In this document: piece after piece, positions 1 through 8,582 of the stretch
Layout of the letters: each line of letters starts with the position of its first letter
Position numbering within the stretch: the first letter of the stretch is position 1
DNA from: Salinisphaeraceae bacterium UBA4764
GTDB taxonomy: Bacteria; Pseudomonadota; Gammaproteobacteria; Nevskiales; Salinisphaeraceae
Assembly: GCA_002403445.1 (NCBI GenBank)
Contig: DHHU01000080.1
Span: 34,169 to 62,219, forward strand
Reading direction: 5' to 3'
Length of the DNA: 28,051 bases
The notes under the pieces: generated by a model
What the model saw: the letters and a program-made list of their open reading frames with translations, nothing else
Databases searched by the model: none
Told to the model about the DNA's origin: nothing
Translations under genes and position numbers: made by a program

Positions 1-449
1 TATTAAAGGGCAATGCCGGCAAAGTCCGTCCGTTGCACGATGGCAGCGTAATTGCCGGATTTGCCGGCAGCACTGCCGACGCCTTCACGCTGTTCGAACG
101 CTTCGAGGGCAAACTCAAGGCCCATGGAGGCCAACTCACTAAAGCCGCTGTGGAACTGGCCAAAGACTGGCGCACCGACCGCGCGTTACGGCGCCTTGAG
201 GCGCTTTTGCTGGTGGCGGATGCTGGCAAAACACTGATGCTGTCGGGAAACGGTGATGTGATCGAACCTGAGCACACCTGCCTTGCGATCGGTTCCGGCG
301 GGCCCTTCGCCCAGTCAGCTGGTCGGGCACTGGCCGAGAACACCGACCTAGACGCATCCACCATCGCCGAACGCGCGATGCATATCGCGGCCGATACCTG
401 TGTCTACACCAACCACCACATTAGCGTCGAGGTACTCGACAATGGCTGA
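1..449 (+). CDS. hslV: ATP-dependent protease peptidase subunit HslV (5' end missing)
   Basis: HslV is the threonine protease core of the cytoplasmic HslVU (ClpQY) complex, which degrades misfolded and regulatory proteins. The reading frame is open from the left edge (first full codon at base 3), so the gene starts outside the window. Roughly the first 30 residues, including the catalytic N-terminal Thr, are absent. The visible part matches the family closely: a stretch reading AGFAGSTADAFTLFERFE, then AAVELAKDWRTDRALRRLEA, GNGDVIEP and AIGSGGPFAQSAGRAL, ending with ICVYTN-like residues near the C-terminus. The TGA stop at 447-449 overlaps the hslU start by 8 bp, which implies translational coupling of peptidase and ATPase. 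The identification is secure. The truncation is only a window effect. Confidence 0.96.
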   Translation, partial: LKGNAGKVRPLHDGSVIAGFAGSTADAFTLFERFEGKLKAHGGQLTKAAVELAKDWRTDRALRRLEALLLVADAGKTLMLSGNGDVIEPEHTCLAIGSGGPFAQSAGRALAENTDLDASTIAERAMHIAADTCVYTNHHISVEVLDNG

Positions 450-1869
450 TCAAGCCGAATCCCCAATTGTCCCAAACGACGACGAAACCCAAGCGGCTAT
501 CCTGCCAAATGACGCAGAACTAACTCCGCCCCAGATCGTGGCAGAACTCGACCGACATATTGTCGGCCAGAGTGAAGCTAAGCGCGCGGTCGCAATTGCA
601 CTGCGCAATCGCTGGCGGCGCATGCAACTCGAAGCCGACATCCGCGCCGAAATCACGCCCAAGAACATCTTGATGATCGGCCCAACCGGTGTCGGCAAGA
701 CCGAGATCGCTCGCCGACTGGCGAAACTGGCGAATGCTCCGTTTATGAAGATCGAGGCCAGCAAGTTCACGGAAGTAGGGTATGTCGGCCGTGAGGTGGA
801 TTCGATCATCCGTGATCTGGTGGAAAACGGCATCAAGATGACGCGTGAGGCTGCCAAAGCGCGCGTCCAGAAACAGGCTGAACAAGCCGCCGAGGAACGC
901 ATTCTCGACGCCCTGTTGCCGAGTGCTTCCAACACACCCAACAACGGAAACTGGGCTGACAGCGACCAGCAGGCGCGCGAAGCCTCATCGACCCGGCAGG
1001 TATTTCGCAAGCGGCTGCGCGAGGGCAAGCTCGACGACAACGAAATCGAGATAGAACTGCGACAGTCTGGCGCTAATTTCGAAATCATGGCGCCCCCGGG
1101 TATGGAGGAGATGACCAATCAGCTCCAGTCCATGTTCCAGAACAATGCCAATCAGAAAGCCGAGCGCAAGAAGCTACGCATCAAGGACGCTTATGAGGCC
1201 CTCGTGGATGAGGAAGCTGCTAACCTGATCGATGATGACCAGATCAAGTCCGATGCCATCGAGTTGGTTGAAAATGCCGGCATCGTTTTCATCGACGAAA
1301 TCGATAAAGTCTGCCGCAGCAGTGAAGCCGGTGGTGCAGGCGGCGGCGACGTGTCGCGCGAAGGCGTGCAGCGGGATTTATTGCCGTTGGTGGAAGGCTC
1401 TTCCGTATCGACTAAGTACGGTACGGTAAATACCGACCACATCCTTTTCATTGCCTCGGGTGCTTTCCACGTGGCCAAACCGTCGGATCTGATCCCCGAA
1501 TTACAGGGCCGACTACCAATTCGCGTAGAGTTGAACGCACTGCAGGCCGATGATTTCGTTCGCATCCTAACCGAACCGGATTATTCGCTGACGGCGCAAT
1601 ACACCGCACTTCTCGGCGTGGAGAACGTTAACGTCGTATTTACCGATGATGGCGTCCGGCGTATCGCCGAAATTGCGTTCACGGTCAACGAAGGTACCGA
1701 GAACATTGGCGCTCGGCGGCTGCATACCGTCATGGAGCGCCTGATGGATGAAATTTCATTCGACGGTTCGCAACGCGCTGGCGAGACCATCGAGATCAAC
1801 ACGGACTACGTGGATACCCGACTGTCCGATCTGGCCGCGGACGAGGACTTGTCGCGCTACATCCTGTAG
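442..1869 (+). CDS. hslU: HslUV protease ATPase/unfoldase subunit HslU
   Basis: HslU is the AAA+ hexameric unfoldase that feeds substrates to HslV. I chose ATG 442, inside the end of hslV, giving 475 residues against about 443 in E. coli. Walker A GPTGVGKT lies at residues 80-87 and Walker B (IVFIDEIDK) at about 281-289. The intermediate domain carries APPGMEEMTNQLQSMFQN, and the sensor and C-terminal region includes GARRLHTVMERLMDEIS. The C-terminus ends DEDLSRYIL, the conserved tail that docks into HslV. Part of the extra length is an N-terminal leader of about 24 mostly acidic or polar residues before the conserved LTPPQIVAELDRHIVGQ start. A shorter start is possible, but no clear internal ATG precedes the conserved region. 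Function is certain, and the N-terminus slightly less so. Confidence 0.97.
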   Translation: MADQAESPIVPNDDETQAAILPNDAELTPPQIVAELDRHIVGQSEAKRAVAIALRNRWRRMQLEADIRAEITPKNILMIGPTGVGKTEIARRLAKLANAPFMKIEASKFTEVGYVGREVDSIIRDLVENGIKMTREAAKARVQKQAEQAAEERILDALLPSASNTPNNGNWADSDQQAREASSTRQVFRKRLREGKLDDNEIEIELRQSGANFEIMAPPGMEEMTNQLQSMFQNNANQKAERKKLRIKDAYEALVDEEAANLIDDDQIKSDAIELVENAGIVFIDEIDKVCRSSEAGGAGGGDVSREGVQRDLLPLVEGSSVSTKYGTVNTDHILFIASGAFHVAKPSDLIPELQGRLPIRVELNALQADDFVRILTEPDYSLTAQYTALLGVENVNVVFTDDGVRRIAEIAFTVNEGTENIGARRLHTVMERLMDEISFDGSQRAGETIEINTDYVDTRLSDLAADEDLSRYIL

Positions 1870-1887
1870 CACAGCAATAAACCGTTT

Positions 1888-2274
1888 ATGGATGTGGAGA
1901 CCCCCGAAAACATCACGTTGCGCCAGCAATCACGATTACTGGTGGTCGAATATCCTGATGGTGCGGTATTCGAGCTGCCACTTGAGTATCTGCGCGTATA
2001 CTCCCCTTCCGCCGAGGTCCGTGGTCACGGTGGGCCCATGGAACTGGTCACCAACAAGCGGGAGGTTGGCGTAGAATCTATTGAACCGGTAGGCAATTAC
2101 GCCATTCAGCTCTATTTCGACGACGGCCACAACACCGGGATTTATTCCTGGGCCGAACTGCGCTGGCTGGGTGAGAACTTTGAGGCTAACTGGGCCGATT
2201 ATCTCCAACGAATCGAAGAGGCTGGCGCCACACGCGAACCAATTCGTTTCAAATCGTCGAGCAATAAACGTTAA
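1888..2274 (+). CDS. DUF971 (gamma-butyrobetaine hydroxylase N-terminal-like) protein
   Basis: This is a 128-residue protein of the DUF971 family, which resembles the small N-terminal domain of gamma-butyrobetaine hydroxylase. Visible hallmarks are RLLVVEYPDGAVFELPLEYLR near residues 15-36 (split here only for description), VESIEPVGNYAIQLYFDDGHNTGIYSW in the middle, and WADYLQRIEEAG near the C-terminus. Stand-alone members commonly follow hslU in gammaproteobacteria. That is the arrangement here, 18 bp after the hslU stop, so it is probably co-transcribed with hslVU. Its biochemical role is not established. Related domains bind metal ions or iron-sulfur clusters in some proteins, but I see no diagnostic Cys cluster. 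No strong Shine-Dalgarno precedes ATG 1888. Confidence 0.9.
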   Translation: MDVETPENITLRQQSRLLVVEYPDGAVFELPLEYLRVYSPSAEVRGHGGPMELVTNKREVGVESIEPVGNYAIQLYFDDGHNTGIYSWAELRWLGENFEANWADYLQRIEEAGATREPIRFKSSSNKR

Positions 2275-2319
2275 TTGGCCTAACGCCACACCACCCACGC
2301 GTCCAGTGTCTATCCGGAC

Positions 2320-2448
2320 TTGAAAACCAGAGTGGTTCGGTCGCTGAGGTGGCTTGGCGTCGTGCCATTCATTGTTGAGGTTGCCCTAGGGCTGAGTTGG
2401 CTGCCCACCGGCTATGCTTCGACCGCTGCCTACCAGTATGCTACTTGA
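2320..2448 (+). CDS. Possible 42-residue small membrane protein (doubtful)
   Basis: A TTG-initiated frame of 42 codons lies in the gap between the DUF971 gene and the convergent HAD gene, and overlaps the end of the latter by 19 bp. The translation begins LKTRVVRSLRWLG, continues with a hydrophobic stretch (VVPFIVEVALGLSWL) that could cross the membrane once, and ends ASTAAYQYAT. The basic N-terminus followed by a hydrophobic helix looks protein-like, but there is no ATG, only a weak CGGA-type ribosome site, and I recognise no family. It could be chance. Without it, the gap 2275-2429 holds nothing I can identify. Confidence 0.2.
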   Translation: MKTRVVRSLRWLGVVPFIVEVALGLSWLPTGYASTAAYQYAT

Positions 2449-3101
2449 AGTCCAAGGCTCGTCACCTGACGACCAAGCCGCTTCGACGGACACACGGCGA
2501 CTCCATGCTCGGCCCAGCCCAGTAACGGCAAGTCAGCGTGCGAATCGGAATAGGCCACGACGCCTCGGCCGTCTATCGGCACTTCGTCGAGAGCGCGGAC
2601 ACGGCGCAGTTTTTCCATGTCCCGACAGTTGGCGCCGGCCAGACCGCGAAGATGCCCGTTGGCATCAAAGCAGGTTGGCGTGGCCAGAACTTGGGGAATG
2701 TTAAGAGCGCGAGCGATCGGTTCAACGTAGAGATCGACACTTGCCGAGGCCAGCACGATATGCGCTCCCGCGGCCTGATGCCGTCGCAGGCAAGCCACCC
2801 CCTTTACCCGCAGGCCGTTGTTCAAGACATCCCGTGCATAGCGCGCGCCCCACTCGTGTATACGCTGGCTTGTATCCCGGGCAAATACAATCGCTAAAAT
2901 CTGGTGTTTCCACCAAGTAAAGTCAGCCCAGCGCCAGAAGACACAAATCAGTGGCATAAGCCGGAGTAAGGTCAGCAGCCGGCTTCGTTGAACATAGCGC
3001 AGATAACCAAAAACAAAGGGCAGAAACGTATCGAACCGCGTCAACGTTTTATCCAGATCGAAAACGACAATCGACGCGTTGTCATCTGCAGTACTGGTCA
3101 T
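2430..3101 (-). CDS. HAD-IB family (SerB-like) hydrolase
   Basis: This 223-residue cytoplasmic protein belongs to haloacid dehalogenase subfamily IB, the phosphoserine phosphatase-like group. HAD motif I is DLDKTLT at residues 15-21, with D15 the expected nucleophile and D17 the acid/base. A cap region rich in Trp/Phe/Arg follows. Motif II is the Ser in VLASASVDLY, motif III is a Lys in the DMEKLRRV region, and motif IV is YSDSHADLPLL, providing the Mg-binding acids. Members hydrolyse phosphomonoesters, and some near relatives act on phosphoserine or on lipid or sugar phosphates. The true substrate cannot be read here. The gene is divergent from murB, with about 90 bp between them. The start at 3101 gives the usual short N-terminus before motif I. 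Confidence 0.85.
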   Translation of the reverse strand: MTSTADDNASIVVFDLDKTLTRFDTFLPFVFGYLRYVQRSRLLTLLRLMPLICVFWRWADFTWWKHQILAIVFARDTSQRIHEWGARYARDVLNNGLRVKGVACLRRHQAAGAHIVLASASVDLYVEPIARALNIPQVLATPTCFDANGHLRGLAGANCRDMEKLRRVRALDEVPIDGRGVVAYSDSHADLPLLGWAEHGVAVCPSKRLGRQVTSLGLQVAYW

Positions 3102-3160
3102 GGTCTACCTTGGCTATTGATTACGCGTGGGAATTCCGGGAAGCAGCCGAAATCAGCGAT

Positions 3161-3166
3161 TATAAT
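3161..3166 (+). promoter_or_regulatory. Putative -10 element of murB promoter
   Basis: A perfect TATAAT lies 27 bp upstream of the murB ATG (3194), in the gap between the divergent HAD and murB genes. The -35 region is weak: a TTCCGG lies 21 bp upstream and no better match has normal spacing. A start around 3173 would give a leader of about 20 nt. Confidence 0.45.
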
Positions 3167-3193
3167 CTGACCATCATTTTTGCAGAGTCCCGT

Positions 3194-4189
3194 ATGCCCG
3201 ACCCGTCTTCACCTTCGCCCGCCAGTCAGCGGGCTCTCGCCCAGCGTCTAGGCAGCGCGTTGCAGCAAGACGTGCCGCTGGCCAACTACACCAGCTTCAA
3301 AATCGGCGGACCGGCCCGGTTTTTGGTCGAACCCCGAACACCGGATGCCTTGGCCCAATGTGTGCGCGTTGCGCGTGAGACGGGCGTCGACTATTTCGTA
3401 CTGGGTCGCGGCGCCAATATCCTCATCGGCGATCGTGGCTTTGACGGCCTGGTGATCGCCAACCGGGCCAATGAAATCGCCGTTCGCGGTACCCGATTGA
3501 CCGCAGGCTCGGGCGCTACCCTTTTTCCTGATGTCATCGAGTGTGCCGTCCAACACGGATTGTCGGGGCTGGAACACTACGTCGGCATTCCATCGACCGT
3601 CGGCGGCGCGCTTTGGCAAAACCTGCATTTTCTATCGCCCGCCCCGGCGCGCGAACGCACCATCTATATTGGCGAGATACTGGCCGAAGCCGAACTTCTG
3701 AGCGCCGAGAACCAGCGCCTTACAGTAGGGGCGGATTATTTTGAATTCGGCTACGACACCACGATCCTGCACCGACGCGACGACATCGTGCTGCGGGCCA
3801 CATTCGAGCTGGAGCCCGCACCGGCCGACCCGCTGGCGCGCATAATGCATGAAAACCTCGTCTGGCGCGCCGACCGGCACCCGCCGCTCGACAGCGAACC
3901 TTCCGCCGGTTCGATCTTCCAGAAGATCGAAGGCATCGGCGCTGGCCGCTTAATCGATGAATGCGACCTGAAAGGCTTGACAGCCGGAGGTGCGCAAATC
4001 TCCGAACGCCACGCAAACATCATCATCAACCGCGGTGGAGCAACCGCAGCTGATGTCTGCACACTCATCATGCACACACAGCAAATCGTGTTCCGAGAGA
4101 CAGGCTATTGGCTGACGCCGGAAATTGGGTTTGTCGGGGCCTTCGCACCCGTCAGACGAATGAACGAACAACGCTCCCCGGCCCGCTGA
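3194..4189 (+). CDS. murB: UDP-N-acetylenolpyruvoylglucosamine reductase MurB
   Basis: MurB is the FAD- and NADPH-dependent cytoplasmic enzyme that reduces UDP-GlcNAc-enolpyruvate to UDP-MurNAc in peptidoglycan synthesis. I chose ATG 3194, giving 331 residues, because the upstream extension carries the likely promoter. FAD-binding features are NYTSFKIGGPARFLVEP (about residue 33 on), LGRGANILIGDRGFDGLVI and the loop GIPSTVGGALWQN. The catalytic serine lies in EPSAGSIFQKIEG, followed by GGAQISERHANIIINRGGA and the C-terminal Glu in TPEIGFVG. The sequence is of the shorter type II class, without the E. coli-specific Tyr loop. It has ALWQNLHFLSPAPARERT where most MurBs have a QN-x-GAYG motif, and FGYDTT in place of GYRDS. 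Function is still most likely MurB. Confidence 0.88.
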   Translation: MPDPSSPSPASQRALAQRLGSALQQDVPLANYTSFKIGGPARFLVEPRTPDALAQCVRVARETGVDYFVLGRGANILIGDRGFDGLVIANRANEIAVRGTRLTAGSGATLFPDVIECAVQHGLSGLEHYVGIPSTVGGALWQNLHFLSPAPARERTIYIGEILAEAELLSAENQRLTVGADYFEFGYDTTILHRRDDIVLRATFELEPAPADPLARIMHENLVWRADRHPPLDSEPSAGSIFQKIEGIGAGRLIDECDLKGLTAGGAQISERHANIIINRGGATAADVCTLIMHTQQIVFRETGYWLTPEIGFVGAFAPVRRMNEQRSPAR

Positions 4190-4195
4190 CGGCTA

Positions 4196-4216
4196 CGCTC
4201 GTCGTGTGAGCGAGCG
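4196..4216 (+). other. Small hairpin after murB
   Basis: The perfect 6-bp arms CGCTCG (4196-4201) and CGAGCG (4211-4216) flank a 9-nt loop between murB and the acyl-CoA dehydrogenase gene. They are followed by CTATAGTATTTGTTT, which is not a real U-run. It may be a weak terminator or mRNA structure. TATAGT at 4218-4223 could also act as a -10 for the next gene. Confidence 0.25.
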
Positions 4217-4255
4217 CTATAGTATTTGTTTACAAGCTTGTCGCCGAGGTTTGCA

Positions 4256-5920
4256 ATGGCTTATCGACCGCGCACTGAACTCGCCACCCACAACGTCAAA
4301 AATCAGCCGACCCCGCTGGATGGCACGAATCTTTTCTGGAGCGACCCTGCTCTTGTCGAGGCCGTCTCGCGTCACGGTGCTGGCTGGGGCGACAACCAAC
4401 TCGCGGCCTACGGCGCGATCTGTGGCGACGACCTCATGGCGCTAGGCTTTGAAGCCAACGCCAATCCGCCCACGCTGCAAACCTTCGATCGTCTGGGCCA
4501 GCGTATTGACGAAGTTTCGTTTCATCCGGCCTATCACCGCTGCATGGAACAGGCCAAGAGCCACGGCCTGCATAGCCTGAGCTGGAGTGACAATCGATCG
4601 GGAGCACAAGTATTGCGCTCAGCGCTGGTTTTCATGCACAACCAGGTCGAGGCCGGCACTATGTGTCCGATTACCATGACCCACGCCGCGGTGCCGAGCC
4701 TTCGCCATGCCGGCGACTGGGTCCGGCCATGGCTCGACGGCATACTGGCCAACGCCTACGACCCCACAAGCTGCCCGGCGAGCCAAAAGACCGGCCTGAC
4801 CATCGGGATGGGCATGAGCGAAAAACAGGGCGGTTCGGACGTGCGCCGCAATACCACAGTCGCTACTCGTCATGGCGGTGATATCGCGACTATTCGCGGC
4901 CACAAATGGTTTTTCTCTGCCCCCATGAGCGACGGGTTTCTGGTGCTTGCCCAGGAAGTCGACGACAGCGGCCTGTCGTGTTTTTTAATGCCTCGATGGC
5001 GCGCCGACGGCCAGCGCAACACCCTAGAACTCCAGCGTCTGAAGAACAAGCTGGGCGACCGCTCGAACGCTTCGTCCGAAGTCGAATTCTTCAACGCCGA
5101 GGCCTACCCGATCGGCGAAGCCGGACGCGGCGTAGCCACCATAATCGATATGGTCAGCCAGACACGCCTCGACTGCATGCTCGGCTCGGCCGGCCAGATG
5201 CGCCAGTCGCTGGCACAAGCCGTCCACCACTGTCGCCAACGCGAGGCCTTCGGAAAACGATTGATCGAGCAACCGCTGATGGCGCGCGTACTGGCCGACC
5301 TGGCTCTGGAATCTGAAGCCGCGACCGCTCTTGCCATGCGGCTGGCGCAGGCGTTCGAACGATCTGTCGATCCAGTAGCGCAACATGAGCACGCCTTGGC
5401 GCGTCTGGCCACTCCAATTGGCAAGTATTTCATTTGCAAGGCCGCGCCGGGTGTGGTCAACGAAGCCCTGGAATGTGTTGGCGGCAATGGCTACATCGAG
5501 GAATCCATTCTGCCCCGGCTATTTCGCCAGTCGCCGCTGAATTCCATTTGGGAAGGCGCCGGTAATGTGCAGTGTCTGGATCTGTTGCGTGCGGTGGGCA
5601 AGACACCTGGCGCCGTCGATGCCCTGCGTGCTGAACTGCGAGAGGCGGCCGGCGGGCACTCAGCGTACGATGGGCATTTGCAGCGGATCGAAAGCGCGCT
5701 GGATGACAACCTGGACAATCCGGCCGCCGCGCGCCATCACGCCGACATGATTGCACGTGGCCTGCAAGCGAAACTCTTGCTGACCGGCGACCACCCTTGG
5801 CTGGGCGAGGTGTTTTGCCAAACAAGGCTTGCCTCAGATCACTTTTCACCCTATTACGGCGGCTTCAAAGGCAATATCGACACTCGCGCCATTCTCGACC
5901 GTACGCTATGCGAGTGCTAG
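4256..5920 (+). CDS. AidB-like acyl-CoA dehydrogenase family protein
   Basis: This 554-residue flavoprotein of the acyl-CoA dehydrogenase superfamily is most like E. coli AidB, the product of an adaptive-response (alkylation damage) gene that binds FAD and DNA. AidB-type markers are THNVKNQPTPLDGTNLFWSD at the N-terminus, GAGWGDNQL, EAGTMCPITMTHAAVPSL, IGMGMSEKQGGSDVRRNTT (about residues 183-201), GHKWFFSAPMSDGFLVLAQ, LKNKLGDRSNASSEVEF, LECVGGNGYIEESILPRLF and SPLNSIWEGAGNVQCLDLLR. ATG 4256 has a GAGG ribosome site 7 bp upstream, so the longer frame beginning at 4226 is unlikely. Length is close to the 541 residues of AidB. Its end overlaps the TolC-like gene by 13 bp, which links it to an efflux operon. 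Whether it is a DNA-protection protein or an ordinary acyl-CoA dehydrogenase cannot be decided here. Confidence 0.9.
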   Translation: MAYRPRTELATHNVKNQPTPLDGTNLFWSDPALVEAVSRHGAGWGDNQLAAYGAICGDDLMALGFEANANPPTLQTFDRLGQRIDEVSFHPAYHRCMEQAKSHGLHSLSWSDNRSGAQVLRSALVFMHNQVEAGTMCPITMTHAAVPSLRHAGDWVRPWLDGILANAYDPTSCPASQKTGLTIGMGMSEKQGGSDVRRNTTVATRHGGDIATIRGHKWFFSAPMSDGFLVLAQEVDDSGLSCFLMPRWRADGQRNTLELQRLKNKLGDRSNASSEVEFFNAEAYPIGEAGRGVATIIDMVSQTRLDCMLGSAGQMRQSLAQAVHHCRQREAFGKRLIEQPLMARVLADLALESEAATALAMRLAQAFERSVDPVAQHEHALARLATPIGKYFICKAAPGVVNEALECVGGNGYIEESILPRLFRQSPLNSIWEGAGNVQCLDLLRAVGKTPGAVDALRAELREAAGGHSAYDGHLQRIESALDDNLDNPAAARHHADMIARGLQAKLLLTGDHPWLGEVFCQTRLASDHFSPYYGGFKGNIDTRAILDRTLCEC

Positions 5921-7410
5921 TCTCTTCCCGCGTGTACGTCAACGATTCAACTGACAGACTACTGACGGCAAAACCCCGCAAGTTGCCGGGGCGTGTTCGA
6001 AACTGCGCAGCCGGCATTTTCGTAGGGTTAGGGCTGTTGATCTCAATTCTGGGCGCGCATGCCGCCTCGCAACCCAAAACACACACCGCTAAACCGGCAG
6101 CCCGATCCGGCTTGAGCCTGAAAACCGCGATAAATGACGCTTTGGCAAGCAATCCACATACCCAATCCAGCCGGGCCGGTCAGCGCGTAGCTTCAGGGCA
6201 ACGCGTACAGGCGCGGTCGACGTTGTTGCCGCATTTGTCGGCCAAGGTCAGCCAGAGCAGAGAGCGCGATAATCTCAAGGCGCGGGGTTTGAACTTCGGA
6301 TCGGTGTATTCGCCGCAAGCAGGCGGCAAATCACCGGTTTTTCCCAGCACCACCACGTACAACCGATTTCAAGCCGGCCTTTCAGTCAAGCAAAAAATCT
6401 TCGACTACAGTGCTTGGCAGCGTTATCACGCGGCCCAACAGGCCCAACATGCGGCATCGGCTCGAGTCGGCGCGGCGAGCACGCAGGTCGCGGCCAAAAC
6501 GGAGCGCCAATATATCGCCGTATTGGCAGCCCGCGAAAAGATAACGGCCGCCCGCGCCGACCTGAAACTCGCCAGACAACTGCTTTCGCTGGCGCATGGC
6601 CGGCACAACGTAGGCGTAGCCACGAACGTGGACGTGGCCCGCGCCCGGACTCGGCTGTCACAAGCCAAAACACGCTTGGCCCGGGCACGCACCGCCAGAA
6701 CACGCGCGGTGATCCAGCTCGAACGAACCATTGGCATAAAAATAGGAAAGCCGCTCAAACTGGCTTCTCATCTAGAGTTTCTGCACGTGCCGCTAGTCGC
6801 CACCACTCAGGGCGCAGTCCAGCGTGCGCTCGCCAACCGGAATGACATTCAAGTGGCCCGCGACCGGGTGAAACAAGGGGAAAAACAACTCAGCGCAGCC
6901 CGCGCCCGGCGACTACCGACCGTCTCGTTCAGCGGTTCTTGGGGCACCGCCGGCAACACCCCGGCGCGGGGCGAAGACACCACATATCAAATAGGGGCCG
7001 AAATCAGCGTGCCAATCTTCACTGGCGGTCAAATCAGCGGCCGAATCGACAGCGCAAGCGGTCAACTCAGCCAGCGGCGGATCCAACTCCGGGATAAACG
7101 GCGTGGCGTGGCACAGAACGTGCGGATTGCACGGCGCACGTTGAAATCCCTGGCCACCGAAGTGCGCTCGGCCCGAACCAATTTGAAACAAGCAAAAGCC
7201 GAGTTGAAACAGGCCCGCGACCAATATCGCAACGGCACACGCGACAACATCGCAGTAGTCAACGCGCAAAGCTCGCTGGCCAGTGCCCGTCAGCAACGTG
7301 TAAGGGCATTGGCCGACTACACTCGCGCCCGTATCCAGCGTGCGGCAGCACTTGGTCTGGCACGCCATTTCCGTATCGATCGGGCTCTCGCCAACGGCTC
7401 GCATCACTAA
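5908..7410 (+). CDS. TolC-family outer membrane efflux protein
   Basis: This is the outer membrane channel component of a tripartite export system. From ATG 5908 it has 500 residues. The N-terminus has a long basic n-region, then a hydrophobic signal (AAGIFVGLGLLISILG) ending AHAA with a plausible cleavage site. Later in-frame GTG or TTG codons (5932, 5983) would give a more usual signal peptide. The mature part shows two outer-membrane-efflux repeats: LSLKTAINDALASNP opens repeat 1, and a second alpha/beta unit begins around TTQGAVQRALANRNDI. It includes SVPIFTGGQISGRIDSA, typical of the family, and ends in a long helical region with DQYRNGTRDN. By hand count the mature protein has about 80 Arg+Lys against about 24 Asp+Glu, a very basic composition. 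It is followed 8 bp later by an EmrA-like gene. Confidence 0.9.
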   Translation: MRVLVSSRVYVNDSTDRLLTAKPRKLPGRVRNCAAGIFVGLGLLISILGAHAASQPKTHTAKPAARSGLSLKTAINDALASNPHTQSSRAGQRVASGQRVQARSTLLPHLSAKVSQSRERDNLKARGLNFGSVYSPQAGGKSPVFPSTTTYNRFQAGLSVKQKIFDYSAWQRYHAAQQAQHAASARVGAASTQVAAKTERQYIAVLAAREKITAARADLKLARQLLSLAHGRHNVGVATNVDVARARTRLSQAKTRLARARTARTRAVIQLERTIGIKIGKPLKLASHLEFLHVPLVATTQGAVQRALANRNDIQVARDRVKQGEKQLSAARARRLPTVSFSGSWGTAGNTPARGEDTTYQIGAEISVPIFTGGQISGRIDSASGQLSQRRIQLRDKRRGVAQNVRIARRTLKSLATEVRSARTNLKQAKAELKQARDQYRNGTRDNIAVVNAQSSLASARQQRVRALADYTRARIQRAAALGLARHFRIDRALANGSHH

Positions 7411-7418
7411 CCCTTGCG

Positions 7419-8582
7419 ATGACCGAAAGCGACTCGCGCCCCGCCGGTGACCCTCCCCAAGCGGCCGCCGAAGCAGCACCGCCTAGCCCAAAGACCCGGG
7501 GCAAAAACGTTGCCGTCATTGCCGTGCTACTGGCCTTGGTTATTGCGCTTGTTGCCGCCGCCTACTGGTGGTTGACGCGCAATGAAATCAGCACGAACGA
7601 CGCCACCATCCAAGCGCATATTGTACAAATGGCGCCGCGGGTGTCCGGACAGGTGAAAAAGGTTCTAGTCGACGATAATCAGCGCGTGAAATCTGGCCAG
7701 CCGCTTTTCAAGCTAGATCGCAAGCCGTTCAAGGCGCAGCTGGCACAGGCCCAAGCCACACTGGCGAGGGCCAAAGCCGGACAAGCAGCAGCCAAGCGCA
7801 GCTTGTCGCTGACCCAAGCCAAAAGCCAGACCAATATCGAAGCGGCCAGGGCAAAGCTCGCGACGGCCAAGGCAAAAGCCAAGAATGCGACTAAGAATGC
7901 CAGCCGATACCGCTCGCTCTATCACTCGCACCGGACATCGGCGCAACGACTTGACAAGGCCCAAACCCGAGCCCGAGTCGCGCAGCACAATGTGGCACAC
8001 GCCCAAGCCAAACTGGCCCGTGCCCAGACCGCCACAAAAAAGATCGCCTTGAAAAAAGCCAACGTCAACAAGGCAAATGCACGGATTAAACAAGCCAAGG
8101 CGAAAATTCATCAGGCCCGGCTGAACCTGTCCTACACAACTGTAGATGCGCCGCATGCGGGGCGGATCGCCAAAAAATCAATCGAGTCGGGCAGCACGGT
8201 AAGCGACGGTCAATCGGCCATGGCTTTGGTCGAGACTGGACGTTGGGTGATCGCCAATTTCAAGGAAACACAACTCACTCGGATGCGGCCCGGCCAGCCG
8301 GTGTCGGTACACGTAGACGCGTTTCCTAATCAAAATTTTGCAGCACATGTGCAGTCAATTCAGCCGGGGACCGGCCCCTCATTCAGCCTCCTTCCGCCAG
8401 AAAACGCGACCGGAAATTACGTCAAAGTGGTAAAGCGCGTGCCGGTAAAGATCGTTTTCGACCACCCCCAAAAAATCAAGGTCGACCTAGAACCTGGCAT
8501 GTCGGTCGAGCCCACCGTGCACTTACCCGGCAACGACCATAGTCACGGCGATCATCCAAGCAGCACACCCCATGGCAAATGA
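7419..8582 (+). CDS. emrA: HlyD/EmrA-type periplasmic adaptor
   Basis: This membrane fusion protein of 387 residues joins the inner-membrane pump to the outer-membrane channel. A cytoplasmic N-tail of about 30 residues precedes one membrane helix (about 31-52, ending AAYWWLTRN). The barrel-sandwich half motif DATIQAHIVQMAPRVSGQVK follows, then DDNQRVKSGQPLFKLD (the lipoyl-like half). A long Ala/Lys/Gln coiled-coil hairpin spans about residues 100-235, and the second half is LSYTTVDAPHAGRIAKKSIESGSTV. The beta-barrel part has ETGRWVIANFKETQLTRMRPGQPV, characteristic of EmrA, and the C-terminus is His-rich. The stop overlaps the next start in an ATGA (8579-8582). The protein is notably Lys-rich. 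The family and role are clear, and the transported compound is unknown. Confidence 0.9.
   Translation: MTESDSRPAGDPPQAAAEAAPPSPKTRGKNVAVIAVLLALVIALVAAAYWWLTRNEISTNDATIQAHIVQMAPRVSGQVKKVLVDDNQRVKSGQPLFKLDRKPFKAQLAQAQATLARAKAGQAAAKRSLSLTQAKSQTNIEAARAKLATAKAKAKNATKNASRYRSLYHSHRTSAQRLDKAQTRARVAQHNVAHAQAKLARAQTATKKIALKKANVNKANARIKQAKAKIHQARLNLSYTTVDAPHAGRIAKKSIESGSTVSDGQSAMALVETGRWVIANFKETQLTRMRPGQPVSVHVDAFPNQNFAAHVQSIQPGTGPSFSLLPPENATGNYVKVVKRVPVKIVFDHPQKIKVDLEPGMSVEPTVHLPGNDHSHGDHPSSTPHGK

Noticed and set aside
450..1118. Long minus-strand open frame (222 codons) opposite hslU
   Set aside because: It is fully antisense to a clearly conserved gene and has Ser/Arg-rich low-information sequence. 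It is a shadow of hslU codon usage.
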